DNA of 64,000 nt, from contig JAGRDS010000013.1 in assembly GCA_020446945.1 (NCBI GenBank), positions 1 through 64,000 of the forward strand. The letters are read 5' to 3'. Below the pieces are notes generated by a model. It saw only the letters and a program-made list of their open reading frames with translations. It was not told the origin of the DNA and made no database searches. The position numbers and the translations under genes are program-made. Source of the DNA: Parvularculaceae bacterium. GTDB lineage: Bacteria; Pseudomonadota; Alphaproteobacteria; Caulobacterales; Parvularculaceae. Below, one piece after another: positions 33,093 through 41,244 of this stretch. How positions within the stretch are numbered: the stretch's first letter is position 1; each line of letters starts with the position of its first letter.

Positions 33093-33908
33093 ATGGCGTT
33101 TGTCGAGCCGGCTTTGGCGGCGGTTTCACAACATGGTCCAATGCTGCTGTTGATCGAGGGATCGCGGTACGTTCTCGGCTCGCTCGCCGTATTTCTTTTG
33201 GTCTGGGTCGCATTTCACAAGAAACTGGCCGCCCGCAAGATAAACCCGCCGACGCCGCGCAAACGGCAGATCCGCCGCGAACTCGCCTATTCGGCGAGTA
33301 CGGTTCTCGTATTCGTTGCAATTGGAATCGGCGTCTACGCCGGCGCGGAACACGGCGTCTTCAAATTCTACCCGAATATATCAGATCGCGGCTGGGCTTA
33401 TTACATTTTCACGATCGTATTTCTTGCGATCGTTCACGATGCATTTTTCTATTGGGCGCATCGCGTGATGCACCATCCGAAACTGTTCCGGCATTTCCAC
33501 GCCGTTCATCATCGCTCTGTCAACCCGACGCCGTTTGCGGCGTATTCATTCAATCCGACCGAGGCGGCGGTCGAATTTGCAATCCTGCCGCTCTATGTCG
33601 CTTTCGTTCCCGTCCATTTCTCGGCGATCTTCATCTATATGTGGCTGATGCTCCTGCGCAACGCGGTCGGCCATTGCGGCTATGAGCTGATGGCGAAAGG
33701 ATGGACACGCAATCCCTGGCTCAGCTGGTCGACCACCGTCACGCACCATCACATGCATCATGAGAAAATGACCGGCAATTACGCGCTCTACTTTACGTGG
33801 TGGGACAGATGGATGGGCACCGAACACGCCGACTATCACGAGCGATTCGACAAGGCTGTCGGCGCGGCGACGGATAAAGCGAACGCCGCGGCCGTGCCGG
33901 CGGAGTGA
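33093..33908 (+). CDS. Sterol desaturase / fatty acid hydroxylase family membrane protein
   Basis: 271 residues with about four membrane helices. The di-iron histidine clusters are present: HDAFFYWAHRVMHH, HFHAVHH, and TVTHHHMHHEK, ending with YFTWWDRWMGTEH. Enzymes of this superfamily insert oxygen into sterols, fatty acids, carotenoids or other lipids. It is preceded by GGGGGCTGCATC and lies 75 bases after the dihaem gene, possibly in the same transcript. Because it converges with squalene-hopene cyclase, a hopanoid or other triterpenoid could be the substrate, but that is inference. Confidence 0.88.
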   Translation: MAFVEPALAAVSQHGPMLLLIEGSRYVLGSLAVFLLVWVAFHKKLAARKINPPTPRKRQIRRELAYSASTVLVFVAIGIGVYAGAEHGVFKFYPNISDRGWAYYIFTIVFLAIVHDAFFYWAHRVMHHPKLFRHFHAVHHRSVNPTPFAAYSFNPTEAAVEFAILPLYVAFVPVHFSAIFIYMWLMLLRNAVGHCGYELMAKGWTRNPWLSWSTTVTHHHMHHEKMTGNYALYFTWWDRWMGTEHADYHERFDKAVGAATDKANAAAVPAE

Positions 33909-33955
33909 TCCGCTTCGCGTATTGCGGCGAACGCCGCTGGTTCGGTCCTGCGATC

Positions 33956-35989
33956 TTATGCGCTGGCGCGTTTCCAGCGTCCCATGGCCATCAGCGGAAA
34001 ATAATGCCGGTAAAGGTTATAATTGATCATAAAAGCGCGCGAGAGTTCCGGGCCCTGTTTCAGCCGCTCGCGCAATAAGGGGTCGCCAAGCCTGATCGTC
34101 GCGCCGACGCCGTAACCGGGAAATCCCGTACCCGTATATTCAGCTTCTTTCCATGTGCCGTTTTGCTGGCGCTCGATAAGAAAGGCGAGGCCTTTCTCGA
34201 TCGCGTCCTTGTCCTGCGCGCGCCCGGCGGCGATCAAACCCATCAGCGCCCACGCCGTCTGCGAGGCTGTCGCCGCACCGCGGCCCGACAATTCCGGGTC
34301 CATATAGGAGCCGCAGCTCTCGCCCCAGCCGCCGTTTTCCTGTTGCCGCGAGAGCAACCATTCGACGGCGCGCCGAATATAGGGCTGCCCCATATCTTCG
34401 CCGATCGCCTCCAGAGCGGGAAGAACCGCGCCGGTTCCGTAAATGTAATTCACGCCCCAGCGGCCGAACCAGGAACCGTCCGTTTCCTGTTCGCGTTTCA
34501 GATAATCTATCGCGCGCACCATCGAAGGATGGTCTCTTCCAAGGCTCAGCTTTCCGAACGCCTCGACGATATGCGCCGTGACATCGACGGAAGGCGGGTC
34601 CAGCGCTTCGCCGAAATCGCAGAACGGGATCTTGGTGAGGAAGGCCTTGTCATTATCCTTGTCGAACGCACCCCAGCCGCCATTCACGCATTGCATGCCG
34701 ACGAGCCAGTTGACGCCGAGATGTATGGCGCGTTCAATTTCCTTGGCGCGCCATTTTTCCTCGCCCCTGAATTGCGACAACGCGATTAGCGCCACTGCGG
34801 TATCGTCCGTATCTGGATAAAAATAGTTCTTGTATTCGAACGCCCAACCACCCGGCGCCAGTTTGGGCTGTTTCCGGCTCCAGTCGCCCTTTCTTAAAAC
34901 CTGCTGGGCGAGAACCCAGTCGACCGCCTTTTCGACTTCTTCCGGATAGGCGCCGTTCAAACCGCAATCATCGAAAGCGAGCAGCGTTAGAACCGTATCC
35001 CAAACCGGCGATGTCGACGCCTGAATCCAGCTCGCATCGCCGACATCGACGCGCCAGCGCGGATCGTCGAGCGCGCCGAGCGCCTTAGCGAGAACCGGGT
35101 GATCAAGCGCATAGCCTTCGTTGAATATCGCCATCGTCGAATAAATCCAGGGAGGCTGTATGCCGCCCCAGACGCCGTCCGCGTCCTGATGCTCGATGAT
35201 CCATTCAAGCGCGCGCTTCACCGATCCGTTTCGCCCGAACGATAGCCCGGCCGAGGCGGCGAAAGATTGCAGGCGATGCAAAATGCGATCGACGGTACGG
35301 AAAAACCTGTCCCAGAAATCGGCGCCCGGTTTGCCCGGCAATTCGTAATCGAAATTTTCGCGCCCGCCCGGAAATAGATCGTCGCACCGGTTTTCCGCCG
35401 GCAAAGGCCGCGCAGGCCGCCGCGCGGAAAGAACCGCAATAGGCATCAGCGTGGCGCGCGCCCATTGGGCGAAATTATAGATTGAGAAGACGAACCAATT
35501 CGGGAAGTGAATAACCTCGGGCGGAATATTCGGCGTTTTCTCCCAAGGCCATTCGCCGACTAGCGCCAGCCAATAGCGCGTGAAAACGCGCACGTTCTTT
35601 AGGCCGCCCTTGGAAAGTATCCAGTCGCGCGCTTTCATCAATTGCGGGTCGCCCGCCGGAACGCCGCAAGAGCGTAACGCGGCGTAAGCTTCGACAGTCG
35701 TATTGATGTCGCCCGCCGGCGCGTCGTGATAAATCTCCCAGGAACCGTCCGCGCGCTGCGTTTTCTTCAGCGACTGGGCGAGGCGTGGACGCAGATGGTG
35801 ATCTTCAAGCCCGATAAACCAGAGGCAGAGAATCCATTGCGCCTCCATGCAGGCGTTGGATTCCAGCCGGCCTACCCAATAGCCTTCCGGCTTCTGGTTC
35901 GCTTTCAGCCAGTCGGCCGCCGCCTTGATAGAGGCGTCGAGCTGCGCTTCGAAATTCCCGTGCGCCGGCTCCAATCCGTTTTCGTACAT
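33956..35989 (-). CDS. shc: Squalene-hopene cyclase
   Basis: 677 residues, close to family length. The catalytic DXDD motif is in YPDTDDTAVALIAL, and several QW repeats are seen (QQENGGWGE, QMQCVNGGWGAFD-type, EQETDGSWFGRWGVNYIYGT). The enzyme cyclises squalene to hopene and diplopterol at the inner membrane. No other hopanoid genes (hpnC, hpnD, hpnE, hpnH) are adjacent; in many bacteria they are clustered. It has a single-gene transcription unit within this window. Confidence 0.96.
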   Translation of the reverse strand: MYENGLEPAHGNFEAQLDASIKAAADWLKANQKPEGYWVGRLESNACMEAQWILCLWFIGLEDHHLRPRLAQSLKKTQRADGSWEIYHDAPAGDINTTVEAYAALRSCGVPAGDPQLMKARDWILSKGGLKNVRVFTRYWLALVGEWPWEKTPNIPPEVIHFPNWFVFSIYNFAQWARATLMPIAVLSARRPARPLPAENRCDDLFPGGRENFDYELPGKPGADFWDRFFRTVDRILHRLQSFAASAGLSFGRNGSVKRALEWIIEHQDADGVWGGIQPPWIYSTMAIFNEGYALDHPVLAKALGALDDPRWRVDVGDASWIQASTSPVWDTVLTLLAFDDCGLNGAYPEEVEKAVDWVLAQQVLRKGDWSRKQPKLAPGGWAFEYKNYFYPDTDDTAVALIALSQFRGEEKWRAKEIERAIHLGVNWLVGMQCVNGGWGAFDKDNDKAFLTKIPFCDFGEALDPPSVDVTAHIVEAFGKLSLGRDHPSMVRAIDYLKREQETDGSWFGRWGVNYIYGTGAVLPALEAIGEDMGQPYIRRAVEWLLSRQQENGGWGESCGSYMDPELSGRGAATASQTAWALMGLIAAGRAQDKDAIEKGLAFLIERQQNGTWKEAEYTGTGFPGYGVGATIRLGDPLLRERLKQGPELSRAFMINYNLYRHYFPLMAMGRWKRASA

Positions 35990-36055
35990 AGCTTCGCCTG
36001 TTTAACGCTCATGACGGCCGACTTATGGCGATGACGGCGCGCGATCTCAAGCGTG

Positions 36056-36466
36056 TCAGCGGCGCGCCAGACCGTCTTTCACCGCCATTCCGGCGAACAT
36101 CGCAATCAGGAAGACGTATATTTCCACTTTCCCGAGCGAGATCGCCGATACGGCCGGTCCCGGACACAATCCGGCGAGCCCCCAGCCGACGCCGAATAAT
36201 CCCGCCCCGATAATCAGCGGGCGGTCGATCGTCGATTTTGACGGTAATTGAAACGCTGCGCCGAAAAGCGGCGCCCGGCGCGACAGCGCGATGCGATAAC
36301 CGACAAAGGAAACCGCGAGCGCCGAGGCCATGACGAGAAGAAGGCTTGGATCCCACTTTCCCGAAACGTCCAGAAAAGCGATTATCTTCGCCGGATTGAT
36401 CATTTCCGAAATCGTCAGGCCGAGGCCGAAAAGGACGCCGACGAAAAGAGCCGAAAGAACGCGCAT
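36056..36466 (-). CDS. YeeE/YedE family half-transporter (DUF6691 type)
   Basis: 136 residues with about four hydrophobic segments: RVLSALFVGVLFGLGLTISE, GLFGVGWGLAGLCPGPAV with the conserved cysteine of the YeeE/YedE fold, and EIYVFLIAMFAGMAVKDG. YeeE-type proteins import thiosulfate or move other sulfur compounds through a cysteine relay. It is the second of two half-length genes, one base after the first, and probably pairs with it as a heterodimer. It diverges from the sulfide-responsive regulator. Confidence 0.87.
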   Translation of the reverse strand: MRVLSALFVGVLFGLGLTISEMINPAKIIAFLDVSGKWDPSLLLVMASALAVSFVGYRIALSRRAPLFGAAFQLPSKSTIDRPLIIGAGLFGVGWGLAGLCPGPAVSAISLGKVEIYVFLIAMFAGMAVKDGLARR

Positions 36467-36467
36467 G

Positions 36468-36911
36468 TTAAAACCCCATCACTCGATTGACGATGAATAC
36501 GGTGACGATCGCCGTCGCCATGAAAGTGATGGTCGCCGCGATCGACCGCTTTGAAAGCCTCGCGACGCCGCAAACGCCATGCCCGCTTGTGCAGCCGGAG
36601 CCAAGGCGCGTTCCGTAGCCGACGAACAGGCCGCCGATCGCCATCATCCACGCCGGATGCGCCGCCGCGATGGCGACAGGTTCTCCGGTCGCAAAACGTG
36701 CGATCAACGGCGCCAGGGCGAGGCCGGCGATAAACGCAAGACGCCACGCAAAATCCTCGCCCGCCTCGCCGCGCAATGGCGCCAGAACGCCGGCGACAAT
36801 ACCCGAGACACCCGCGACGCGACCGTTCAGCGCCATGAGCAGGACCGCGCCCGCACCGATCAAGGCGCCGCCGAACGCGGCGGAACCCGGCGTAAATCCG
36901 ACAATTTCCAT
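36468..36911 (-). CDS. YeeE/YedE family half-transporter
   Basis: 147 residues. Contains the family motif YGTRLGSGCTSGHGVCGVARL, with two cysteines that in YeeE-like proteins bind or pass on a sulfur atom. Other segments: AFGGALIGAGAVLLMALNGR and RSIAATITFMATAIVTVFI. It is first of the pair and reads away from the arsR gene, sharing the 88-base control region. Function inferred: movement of thiosulfate, sulfite or sulfide equivalents. Confidence 0.88.
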   Translation of the reverse strand: MEIVGFTPGSAAFGGALIGAGAVLLMALNGRVAGVSGIVAGVLAPLRGEAGEDFAWRLAFIAGLALAPLIARFATGEPVAIAAAHPAWMMAIGGLFVGYGTRLGSGCTSGHGVCGVARLSKRSIAATITFMATAIVTVFIVNRVMGF

Positions 36912-36958
36912 AACCGCCCATCCTTTCCTCTTGAAAGCGCTGACCGATAATATCTATA

Positions 36959-36975
36959 TCATATATCAAATATGA
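36959..36975. promoter_or_regulatory. AT-rich dyad between yeeE and arsR, likely regulator operator
   Basis: TCATAT-ATCAA-ATATGA is a perfect inverted repeat within an unusually AT-rich run (36948-36975) in otherwise GC-rich DNA, and GATA-A-TATC just upstream adds a second short dyad. It sits in the divergent promoter region, 25-41 bases before the ArsR start and 48-64 bases from the yeeE start. AT-rich dyads of this kind are the binding sites of BigR-type sulfide repressors. Confidence 0.6.
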
Positions 36976-36999
36976 CAAGTATCGAGAGGCCGGCGTCGT

Positions 37000-37338
37000 A
37001 TGACCGCCAATTTGAACATTGATGAGCTTCGCGAACGGGCCGAGGAAGTCGCGGGATTGCTGAAATTCCTTTCGCACCCGACGCGCCTCCTCATCGCGTG
37101 CGAACTCGCGGACGGCGAACGCACCGTCAGCGCGCTTGAGTCGGCGATCGGCGCGGCGCAGTCAAATCTGTCTCGCGATCTCGCGCGCATGCGCACGGAA
37201 GGGCTTGTGAACTCGCGTCGCGAATCGAAATCGGTCTTTTATCGCCTCGCAGATGATCGACTCGCGCGGGTTCTTATCGCATTGTGCGCCGCATTCGGAC
37301 CCGGATCGGCGCAAACGAAAATAAGGATAAAAAGATGA
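37000..37338 (+). CDS. bigR: ArsR family repressor, BigR/SqrR-like persulfide sensor
   Basis: 112 residues. Winged helix-turn-helix core: FLSHPTRLLIACELADGERT then SNLSRDLARMRTEGLVNSRR. BigR and SqrR sense reactive sulfur by joining two cysteines into a tetrasulfide. Here the only two cysteines are Cys34 (in LIACEL) and Cys96 (ALCAAFG). Cys34 is at the expected place; the second is 62 residues later rather than 66, one helical turn earlier than in SqrR and BigR. The gene overlaps the next by ATGA. It would repress both the persulfide dioxygenase operon and the divergent yeeE pair. Confidence 0.85.
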   Translation: MTANLNIDELRERAEEVAGLLKFLSHPTRLLIACELADGERTVSALESAIGAAQSNLSRDLARMRTEGLVNSRRESKSVFYRLADDRLARVLIALCAAFGPGSAQTKIRIKR

Positions 37339-38204
37339 CAGCCAAACCGGAAGTAAAGACATTTTTCGATGAAGAAACATTCACCGCCTGCCATATCGTC
37401 AGCGATCCGGCGACCGGCAAGGCGGCGATTATCGATTCCGTTCTGGACTTCGATCCGGCGTCGGGCAGAACGTCGACCGCCAGCGCCGAGGCGATCGTTG
37501 AATACATAAAGACGAACGGCCTCGCAGCCGAATGGATCCTGGAAACGCATGTGCATGCCGACCATTTGACGGCGGCGCCGTTCCTCAAAGAAAAGCTGGG
37601 CGGAAAAACAGCCATCGGATCGAATATCACCCTCGTCCAGAATACTTTCGGCGATCTATTCAATGCGGAACCGGAATTCATGCGCGACGGCAGCCAGTTC
37701 GATGCATTGTTCGACGACGGCGCCGAATTCAAACTCGGCTCTATCGACGCGCGGGTCATCTGGACCCCCGGCCATACGCCCGCGTGCCTGACTTATTTGA
37801 TCGGGGATGCGGCGTTTGTCGGCGACACATTATTTATGCCCGATTACGGTACTGCTCGGTGCGATTTTCCGGGCGGCGACGCGGCGACGCTCTACAAGTC
37901 CATCCAGAAATTGTTCGCGCTTGCGGACGAAACACGCCTGTTCATGTGCCATGACTACAAGGCGCCGGGCCGGGACGAATATGTCTGGGAAACGACCGTG
38001 AAAGATGAACGCGAAAAAAATATTCATGTCGGCGGCGGAAAGTCGCAATCTGAGTTCGTGAACATGCGGACCGAACGCGACGCGACGCTCGCGATGCCGC
38101 GCCTTATCCTGCCGTCCGTTCAGTTGAATATGCGGGCGGGCGAATTTCCGCCGCCCGATTCCAACGGTGTGCGTTATATAAAACTGCCGCTCAACAAATT
38201 TTGA
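37335..38204 (+). CDS. Persulfide dioxygenase-like metallo-beta-lactamase protein (Blh/ETHE1 type)
   Basis: 289 residues. Metal-binding motif HVHADHLTAA, then WTPGHTPACLTYLIGDAAFV, DTLFMPDYGTARCDFPGG and FMCHDYKAPG with further ligands. This arrangement is that of the Blh/ETHE1 group, which oxidises glutathione or protein persulfide to sulfite in the cytoplasm using non-haem iron. Start codon overlaps the arsR stop (ATGA), so expression is coupled to the regulator. No fused rhodanese domain is seen and no separate one follows. Confidence 0.88.
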   Translation: MTAKPEVKTFFDEETFTACHIVSDPATGKAAIIDSVLDFDPASGRTSTASAEAIVEYIKTNGLAAEWILETHVHADHLTAAPFLKEKLGGKTAIGSNITLVQNTFGDLFNAEPEFMRDGSQFDALFDDGAEFKLGSIDARVIWTPGHTPACLTYLIGDAAFVGDTLFMPDYGTARCDFPGGDAATLYKSIQKLFALADETRLFMCHDYKAPGRDEYVWETTVKDEREKNIHVGGGKSQSEFVNMRTERDATLAMPRLILPSVQLNMRAGEFPPPDSNGVRYIKLPLNKF

Positions 38205-38229
38205 AAGCGGCGAAACAGGGAGGGACGCC

Positions 38230-39471
38230 ATGAAGTGCCAGATAGCGATCATCGGCGGCGGTTCGGCCGGCATTGCGGTCGCCGCGAGCTTGTTGAAGCG
38301 GCGGCGCGATCTCGATATCGCGATCATCGAACCCAAAGAGCAGCATTACTACCAGCCCGGCTGGACGATGGTCGGCGGCGGCGTATTCGATTTTGATTTC
38401 ACTGTCCGCCCGGAATCATCCTGCATTCCAAGGCGCGCAAAATGGATCAAAAGCGCGGCGAAAGAATTCGTTCCGGAAAGTAATACGGTCGTAATCGACG
38501 ACGGAACGCGCGTCGAATACGATTATCTCATCGCGGCGCCTGGCCTGAAACTGAATTTCGCCGCCATTCCCGGACTGGAAGAAACGCTGGGCGAGAATGG
38601 GGTTACGTCCAACTACAAGCCGGGGTTGGCGCGCTACACCTGGGATCTGGTGAAAAATTTCAATGGCGGCAAGGCGATTTTCACGCAAGCGCCGTTGCCG
38701 TTCAAATGCCCCGGCGCGCCGCAAAAGGCGATGTACCTCGCCGCGCATAATTGGAAGAAGCGGGGCGTTCTGGAAAATTCGACGGTTTCCTTTTGCACGG
38801 CCGCACCGGGCATGTTCGGCGTCGCGGCCTTTGTGCCGGCGCTTCTGCAATATGTCGAGTCATACGGAATCGATGCGAATTTCGGCTCCACGCTGGTCGC
38901 AATCGACGGCGCTGCGAAGAAAGCGACATTCAAGGAGAAAGGCGAAGGAGATGTCGAGCGCGAAGTTGTGCGCGAATTCGACATGATCCATGTCTGCCCG
39001 CCGCAAGTCGCCGCCGATGTCGTCCGCGGATCGCCGCTCGCGGATGCGGGCGGCTGGATAGATGTCGATCAGCAGACATTAAGACACAAAAAATACGCCA
39101 ATGTTTTCGGCCTCGGCGACGCGATCAACGCGCCGAACTCGAAAACGGCCGCCGCCGCGCGCAAACAGGCGCCGGTCGTCGCAGAAAATCTGCTCGCCGT
39201 TATGAACGGAGCTGATCCCGAATTTGTTTACGACGGCTATGCATCCTGCCCGCTTACTGTCGCGCGCGGCAAAACGGTTTTCGCCGAGTTTGGTTATGGC
39301 GGAAAACTTCTTCCGACATTTCCGGCCTGGCTTAATGAAAACACGAAGGCGACCCTTTTCGGCTGGCTGATGAAGGCGGAGATTCTTCCCTGGGTTTACT
39401 GGGAATTGATGCTCGACGGACATGAATGGTTCGCGAAACCGAAACGACGCGAGCAAACGGCGGCGCAATAA
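38230..39471 (+). CDS. Sulfide:quinone oxidoreductase-like FAD flavoprotein
   Basis: 413 residues. FAD-binding GGGSAGIAVAASLLKRRRD at the N-terminus, the middle segment YLIAAPGLKLNFAAIPGLEE, cysteines in FKCPGAPQKAMYLAAHNW and FAEFGYGGKLLPTFP near the end, and VFGLGDAINAPNSKTAAAARK for FAD ribityl contact. These match the type-II-like sulfide:quinone oxidoreductases that pass electrons to quinone and make persulfide. It is 25 bases after the dioxygenase, with GGGAGGG as binding site. Function as SQR is well supported by context; exact type cannot be fixed. Confidence 0.88.
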   Translation: MKCQIAIIGGGSAGIAVAASLLKRRRDLDIAIIEPKEQHYYQPGWTMVGGGVFDFDFTVRPESSCIPRRAKWIKSAAKEFVPESNTVVIDDGTRVEYDYLIAAPGLKLNFAAIPGLEETLGENGVTSNYKPGLARYTWDLVKNFNGGKAIFTQAPLPFKCPGAPQKAMYLAAHNWKKRGVLENSTVSFCTAAPGMFGVAAFVPALLQYVESYGIDANFGSTLVAIDGAAKKATFKEKGEGDVEREVVREFDMIHVCPPQVAADVVRGSPLADAGGWIDVDQQTLRHKKYANVFGLGDAINAPNSKTAAAARKQAPVVAENLLAVMNGADPEFVYDGYASCPLTVARGKTVFAEFGYGGKLLPTFPAWLNENTKATLFGWLMKAEILPWVYWELMLDGHEWFAKPKRREQTAAQ

Positions 39472-41244
39472 ATGACGAGCATCGCGCAATCGATCGCGAA
39501 ATACGCCCCGATACTGAAATGGGCGCCGCGCTATAATCGCGCTGCGTTCGCGGACGATTTTCTGGCCGCGGTTATCGTCACCATCATGCTGATCCCGCAA
39601 TCTCTCGCCTACGCGCTGATTGCGGGACTGCCGCCCGAAGCGGGTCTCTACGCCTCGATGGCGCCGCTTGTTCTTTATACGATTTTCGGAACCAGCACGG
39701 CGCTCGCTGTCGGGCCGGTCGCGGTCATATCGCTGATGACTGCTGCGACAGTCGGGGATTTCGCCGCGCGCGGAACGGCGGAATACGGAACGGTCGCGCT
39801 CGCCCTCGCCTTTCTCGTCGGACTCATATTATTGACGCTTGGCGTCCTGAGACTGGGGTTTCTCGCAAATTTTCTGAGCCACCCGATAATCTCCGGATTT
39901 ATCACCGCATCGGGCGTTCTAATCGCCGCAAGCCAGCTTAAACACATTCTCGGCGTAGACGCCGGCGGCGACAATCTCGTTGAGATCGGCATGTCGCTCG
40001 CGGCGCATCTGCCGGCGACCCATTGGCCGACGTGTTTTATCGGCGTCGGCGTAATCGCATTCCTGTTCTGGACGCGCTCGAATTTGAAGCCGCTGCTCGC
40101 CGCCTTCGGACTAAGCGATAGAACCGCCGCGCTTTTCGCGCGCGCCGCGCCGCTGCTCGCCATTATAGCAACGATTATCCTCGTTTCCGTTTTCGGGCTT
40201 GACGCGGCGGGTGTTTCGATCGTCGGGAAAACGCCGCGCGGCCTTCCGGCGATCGCGCTCCCCGATTTCGACTGGACGCTTTGGCGCGCGCTTATCGGGC
40301 CGGCGCTACTTATCGCCGTCATCGGCTATGTAGAATCCGTTTCCGTCGCGCAAACGCTCGCGGCGCGCCGGCGAGAGCGTATCGATCTCGATCAGGAGTT
40401 GATCGCGCTCGGCGCATCGAATGTCGCGGCCGGCGTTGCGGGCGGCTTTCCCGTCACCGGCGGCTTCGCCCGCTCCGTCGTCAATTTCGACGCTGGCGCG
40501 AGAACGCCCGCGGCGGGCGCCTTCACTGCGATCGGCATCGCAGTCGCCGCAATGTTTTTCACGCCGCTCCTGTTCAATCTTCCCAAGGCGACACTCGCCG
40601 CGACAATCATCGTCGCTGTCTTGAGCCTCATCGATATCGACGCGATCCGCCGCACATACGCCTATTCAAAAGCAGATTTCTTCGCGATGGCGACGACGAT
40701 CCTCGGGGTTTTCGGCTTCGGCGTCGAAGCGGGCGTAATGGCCGGCGTCATCTTGTCGATTATCCTGCTCATTCATCGCGCAAGCCGTCCGCATTCGGCC
40801 GTTGTCGGACAGGTTCCGGGAACCGAGCATTTTCGGAATATCCTGCGCCATGACGTTATCACCTCGCCGCGGGTCGTTTCGGTTCGAATCGACGGCGATC
40901 TCTTTTTTGCAAACGCGCGTTTTATCGAAGATCGTCTTACGGCGATGGCGCCTGAAGGGTCGAGCGTACGCCATGTCGTTTTGATGTGTTCGGCGATCAA
41001 CTCAATCGATTCAAGCGCGCTCGACGCGCTCAACGCCGCCAATCGCCGTCTTAGGGAAAATGGCGTCCTGTTGCATCTGACGGAAGTCAAAGGCCCGGTT
41101 ATGGATGCGCTAAAACGCTCCGCTTTTCTATCCGAATTGTCGGGCGAGGTTTATTTAAGCCAGTTTGAGGCGATGAATGCGCTCGATCCCGAACGATTCT
41201 TCCAGAATGGCGCGGCGATTTCCAGGACGCAGCCCGCATCATGA
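39472..41244 (+). CDS. SulP family anion transporter with STAS domain
   Basis: 590 residues, about 12 membrane segments (ALIAGLPPEAGLYASMAPLV, ALAVGPVAVISLMTAATVGD) followed by a C-terminal STAS domain (about 450-570; LMCSAINSIDSSALDALNAA). SulP proteins move sulfate, bicarbonate or other anions. Its start directly follows the SQR stop, placing it in the sulfide operon, so sulfate or sulfite export after sulfide oxidation is the obvious hypothesis. It overlaps the downstream ligase by ATGA. Confidence 0.93.
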   Translation: MTSIAQSIAKYAPILKWAPRYNRAAFADDFLAAVIVTIMLIPQSLAYALIAGLPPEAGLYASMAPLVLYTIFGTSTALAVGPVAVISLMTAATVGDFAARGTAEYGTVALALAFLVGLILLTLGVLRLGFLANFLSHPIISGFITASGVLIAASQLKHILGVDAGGDNLVEIGMSLAAHLPATHWPTCFIGVGVIAFLFWTRSNLKPLLAAFGLSDRTAALFARAAPLLAIIATIILVSVFGLDAAGVSIVGKTPRGLPAIALPDFDWTLWRALIGPALLIAVIGYVESVSVAQTLAARRRERIDLDQELIALGASNVAAGVAGGFPVTGGFARSVVNFDAGARTPAAGAFTAIGIAVAAMFFTPLLFNLPKATLAATIIVAVLSLIDIDAIRRTYAYSKADFFAMATTILGVFGFGVEAGVMAGVILSIILLIHRASRPHSAVVGQVPGTEHFRNILRHDVITSPRVVSVRIDGDLFFANARFIEDRLTAMAPEGSSVRHVVLMCSAINSIDSSALDALNAANRRLRENGVLLHLTEVKGPVMDALKRSAFLSELSGEVYLSQFEAMNALDPERFFQNGAAISRTQPAS

